Shown here piece after piece: positions 61,156 to 64,000 of a stretch of 64,000 nt of DNA (its first letter is position 1; every line of letters begins with the position of its first letter). The translations under genes were made by a program, and so were the position numbers. The notes beneath the pieces were generated by a model. That model did no database searches and was not told the DNA's origin. It saw only the letters and a program-made list of their open reading frames with translations. Where the stretch lies: positions 62,001 through 126,000 of the forward strand of contig JAPDRP010000029.1 of NCBI GenBank assembly GCA_030247845.1, read 5' to 3'. The stretch comes from Coniosporium tulheliwenetii (taxonomy: Eukaryota > Ascomycota > Dothideomycetes).

Positions 61156-63619
61156 TCAGTCTCATAAAACAAGGGCATTCCCGTCCCTTTTTCTCACGCC
61201 GCCTACAACGGTCATCCGGGACTCTAAGCAGCTTAGGGACACTTTCCTCGCAGAAACGGACAGTGGAGGACGGGTCTAGCGTGACAAAGCGATTGCACTA
61301 TATAAAACAGCAGCGGACGAGTTCCTAGCGAGTGCTCTGGCTATAACCCATATAGGCGCAGGGCAGCCTCTCAGGGAATCAGAGCTCTTCTCGGTCACCT
61401 AGCGGAATGGCGAGAGGCGACGCAACCTCTCCATCCAGCACGGGCGGGTCATAATCCACACGACATACCACAAGGGCCAGCAGCAGACGGGCGCGTACAA
61501 GGACAACATCCGCTTCCTACCCTCAGCGGTGGGGGATCTCCTGCTGGACTACATTGTTTGCGTAATCCCACTGCGTCAGAGCTTCCTCCGTCAGTCCGCT
61601 CCGAAGGCGTTAATCTCGCCCTATCTATGGTGGAAGGACGATGGGGTCTGGGCGGACAATCGGCTCACTCGTAGCATGGAGGGAGCATGCGCTCGGGCTG
61701 AGGCGCCTCGCCTGCATATCTCCAACTGGCGCCAAATGACGGTTGCCATCGTGAAGACCAAGTTCGCCAGCGAGCTGAGCTGCTTCGACCCCGATCTAGC
61801 CGACGAGGACGCCGAGGAGATTGACGAGGACATTAGGATCATGACCAAGCAGCGGAACCACACCACTCGGACGGTTAATCGAGCTTACGCAAACCAGAAC
61901 AACGCCAACTTTGGCAATGTTTGGGACGGCCTAATCAGGCGGAGCCTACGCGCTTCAACGCTATGGAAGGATCTCTGGGGCCTTGATGTAGTGCTTAAGG
62001 GCAAGAAGAGATTTGCGTCAGAAGAGGTAAAGGGCCCGGCAATGGTCAAGAAAGTCGCCATGGGGGTCTATCGGCCGAAGAAAGCCTGGTCGCCGGCTGC
62101 ATTGCTTGGTGGCGTAAGGAGCCTCTACGGGAAGGAGGATATGGCGTGGAGGTCGCCGGAGCAGGAGAGGGCTATGACCACCATCATGTCCTGGACCGAG
62201 CAGGTGCTTGTGATATTACCCACCGGTTCCGGCAAGAGCCTGCTGTTCATGCTACCTTGCACGTTGCCAGACGCTGGGGTGACGGTGCTTGTGGTACCGT
62301 TGGTCTCTTTACGCGGAGATCTACTACGTCGGTTGAGGGAGCTGGGCATTGACCATCTGGTTTGGCTTCCGGGGGAGACGCGGGAGGCAGGGCTGGTGCT
62401 GGTGACGGTAGAGGCGGCTTCAACGGGAGAATTCATGGCGTACGGGCAGAGGCTCGTGGCCGGCCAGAGGCTTGACCGCATCGTCGTCGACGAGTGTCAC
62501 CTTACCGTCACCGCGGCAGAGTATCGGCAGAGCATGGTGGACCTGGCGGTAATCCGCAGCCTGCGCACCCAGTTTGTGTACCTCACCGCCACGCTGCCTC
62601 CGGCCATGCAGGCGGAGTTCGAGGAGCAGAATCACCTGTTGAACCCCAAGGTTATCAGGGCGTCGAGCAACCGGCCGAACCTCTTTTACATTGTACGAAA
62701 AGCGGAGAGGCGAGGCAACCTGCTCGAGCAGAGTGCGTACGAAGCTCAGGAGGCGTGGAGGAACAGCGGGCTATTCGACCATTCCCGGGACAAGATCATC
62801 CTCTACGTACGCACGCGAGCCGAAGCCGACGAGCTCTCGGTGCTACTAGGGTGCGCCATATACACGGCCAAGATTGGGACGGCGACGGAGAAGGAGGAGG
62901 TGCTAACGAAGTGGACCGGATCGGCAGACCAGCCGTGTATGGTGGCGACCACCGCGCTAGGGGCTGGGTTCGACTACCCACATATACGTCTGGTGATGCA
63001 TGTTAACGAGCCAGATTCGATAATCGACTTCGCGCAGGAGTCTGGTAGGGCGGGGCGAGACGGGCGGCAGGCGTACTCGTTCGTCATGCTGCCGGCAAGC
63101 TGGGAGGCGCAGCAGGAGCCACATGCCGAGGAGCCCGTCGAGGCGTGGGAGGGCGCGGGAAGGGACATTGGTTTGAGGAAGAAGAGGGAGAGGAGAGCGA
63201 TACAAGAATACCTCAGGGGCGTCAAATGCTTCCGTACATGCCTTAGTGAGCATCTGGATCTGCCGGTGCACCGGCGATGGTGTATGAAGGAGGAGGACGT
63301 TGCGTGTGAGGTGTGCAAGGTAGGCCATGACGAGGTAGTGCCGCCGCTGCCGGAAAGAGCAAAGGAAGGGGAAGCAAAGACGCACACCGGGGCGGCAATA
63401 ATACAGCGGAAGAGGCAGGAAGCATACTTGGAGCTATCACGGTACCGCGAGGACCTACTACAAGTATTCACACCCGTTTTCCCCGGATTACGGAAATGTT
63501 GGCCCGTACATGCCTTATTTCCTCCCCGTTCCCTGTCTGGTTTCCCCCGATTCCTTAAGTGTCCCGTGCGTTCGCGACGCGTTGCGCGTTACCCACTTGT
63601 TTTCCATCCAATTCCATAA
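61156..63619 (+). pseudogene. Truncated tyrosine-recombinase-like fragment fused to a RecQ-like helicase
   Basis: A single plus-strand frame can be followed from about 61280, with TAG stops at 61277-61279 and 61400-61402 where Trp codons are expected, and is fully open from 61403 to 63619. The first part (to about 62000) is homologous to the C-terminus of the preceding protein (GAGQPLRESELFS, TYHKGQQQ, and NHTTRTVNRAYAN with the same His-x8-Tyr spacing). The helicase follows: Walker A LPTGSGKS (Lys codon 62234), DECH box (about 62489), YLTATLP, ALGAGFDYPH, and motif VI SGRAGRDGRQ. Cys residues of a RecQ-type zinc region (CFRTC, CEVC) lie near 63230-63320. The N-terminal fingers are missing. 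The last 50 codons read into the tail repeat, so the natural C-terminus is probably lost. The helicase part alone may still be expressed. Confidence 0.65.
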
Positions 63620-64000
63620 ACCATTATCACCCTAACTATTTTTCATAATGCTTCTTCAGACGTCAGCTTATTTTAACCGCTTCTTCTACACTAATCGTTC
63701 TTGGCTATGTTCGATCCGAACCGCCTGGCTTTACTGGGTCTGAGGATAGATTGGAATTACCGCGCGCTTATATGTGATACATATAAGCGTGCTCTTCCCG
63801 TTACTGGTTCCATAGTAACCTCTTATCTGTAGGAGGAATATAAAGTCCCTAAGGAGATGCGGGTGAGCTTTATGTTGTATATCCATTCACTTTAGCTCGT
63901 CGATCCAACTAAGTTGCTCTTACTGCTAGAAGGATCACCGGCGCACCCTTAGCTTAAAGTCTACCGCGTATACTTCTGTAAACTATACAACCGTATAAGT
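63459..64000 (+). repeat. Tail repeat of the helicase element (unmutated copy), continuing past the window
   Basis: It is homologous to 15627-16205 but keeps C and G at most positions where that copy has T and A, so it largely escaped RIP. It starts at CTACTACAAG inside the helicase frame and continues to the window end. It has no coding potential of its own that I can recognise. Confidence 0.75.

Overview
The window reads as a filamentous ascomycete (Pezizomycotina) chromosome segment. The signs are spliceosomal introns of about 50 to 115 bases with GT..AG ends and CTAAC-like branch sites, a HET-domain gene, a NACHT-ankyrin gene, a Spok-type gene, chromodomain Ty3/Gypsy and Fot1/pogo transposons, and AT-rich, TA-rich tracts typical of RIP (repeat-induced point mutation). 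The species cannot be named from sequence alone. No bacterial-style operons, tRNA or rRNA genes were recognised.

Layout. 1-330: LINE relic cut by the end of a pogo element. 430-7289: a NACHT gene with 20 ankyrin repeats, then a Spok-like coiled-coil/nuclease/Cys-His/kinase gene. 7906-8433: small hypothetical gene. 9058-12139: hAT element lying against a truncated pogo element. 12530-14716: intracellular-type subtilase. 15627-19129: RIP-degraded island with several solo LTRs, four of them with perfect 5-bp target duplications. 19546-26449: a candidate gasdermin-like gene head-to-head with a 1280-residue TPR-CHAT protease gene, the shared promoter being split by a decayed pogo element. 26787-29520: second hAT element. 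29571-33678: unknown, frame-broken gene. 34107-35962: complete pogo element. 37168-38701: second, smaller CHAT protease gene. 38702-43122: gene-poor stretch with relics. 43616-49922: near-complete Ty3/Gypsy element with broken pol. 49923-52073: RIP-degraded sequence plus a solo LTR. 52621-54733: HET-domain gene. 55016-56871: second complete pogo element, near-identical to the first and inverted relative to it. 56874-58266: AT-rich hairpin and minisatellite. 58267-64000: an element with a two-zinc-finger tyrosine-recombinase-like protein, a truncated second recombinase fused to a RecQ-like helicase, and a tail repeat whose RIP-mutated copy lies at 15627.

Together the non-transposon genes are almost all of types linked to fungal self/non-self recognition, programmed cell death or meiotic drive: NACHT-ANK, Spok-like, subtilase, gasdermin-like candidate, TPR-CHAT, CHAT and HET. 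They sit among young and old transposons, which is the usual setting of an accessory or fast-evolving region. The most interesting hypothesis is a fungal pore-former/protease pair (19546-26449) with further proteases nearby. Functional assignments rest on motif reading; no homology search or structure prediction was run.
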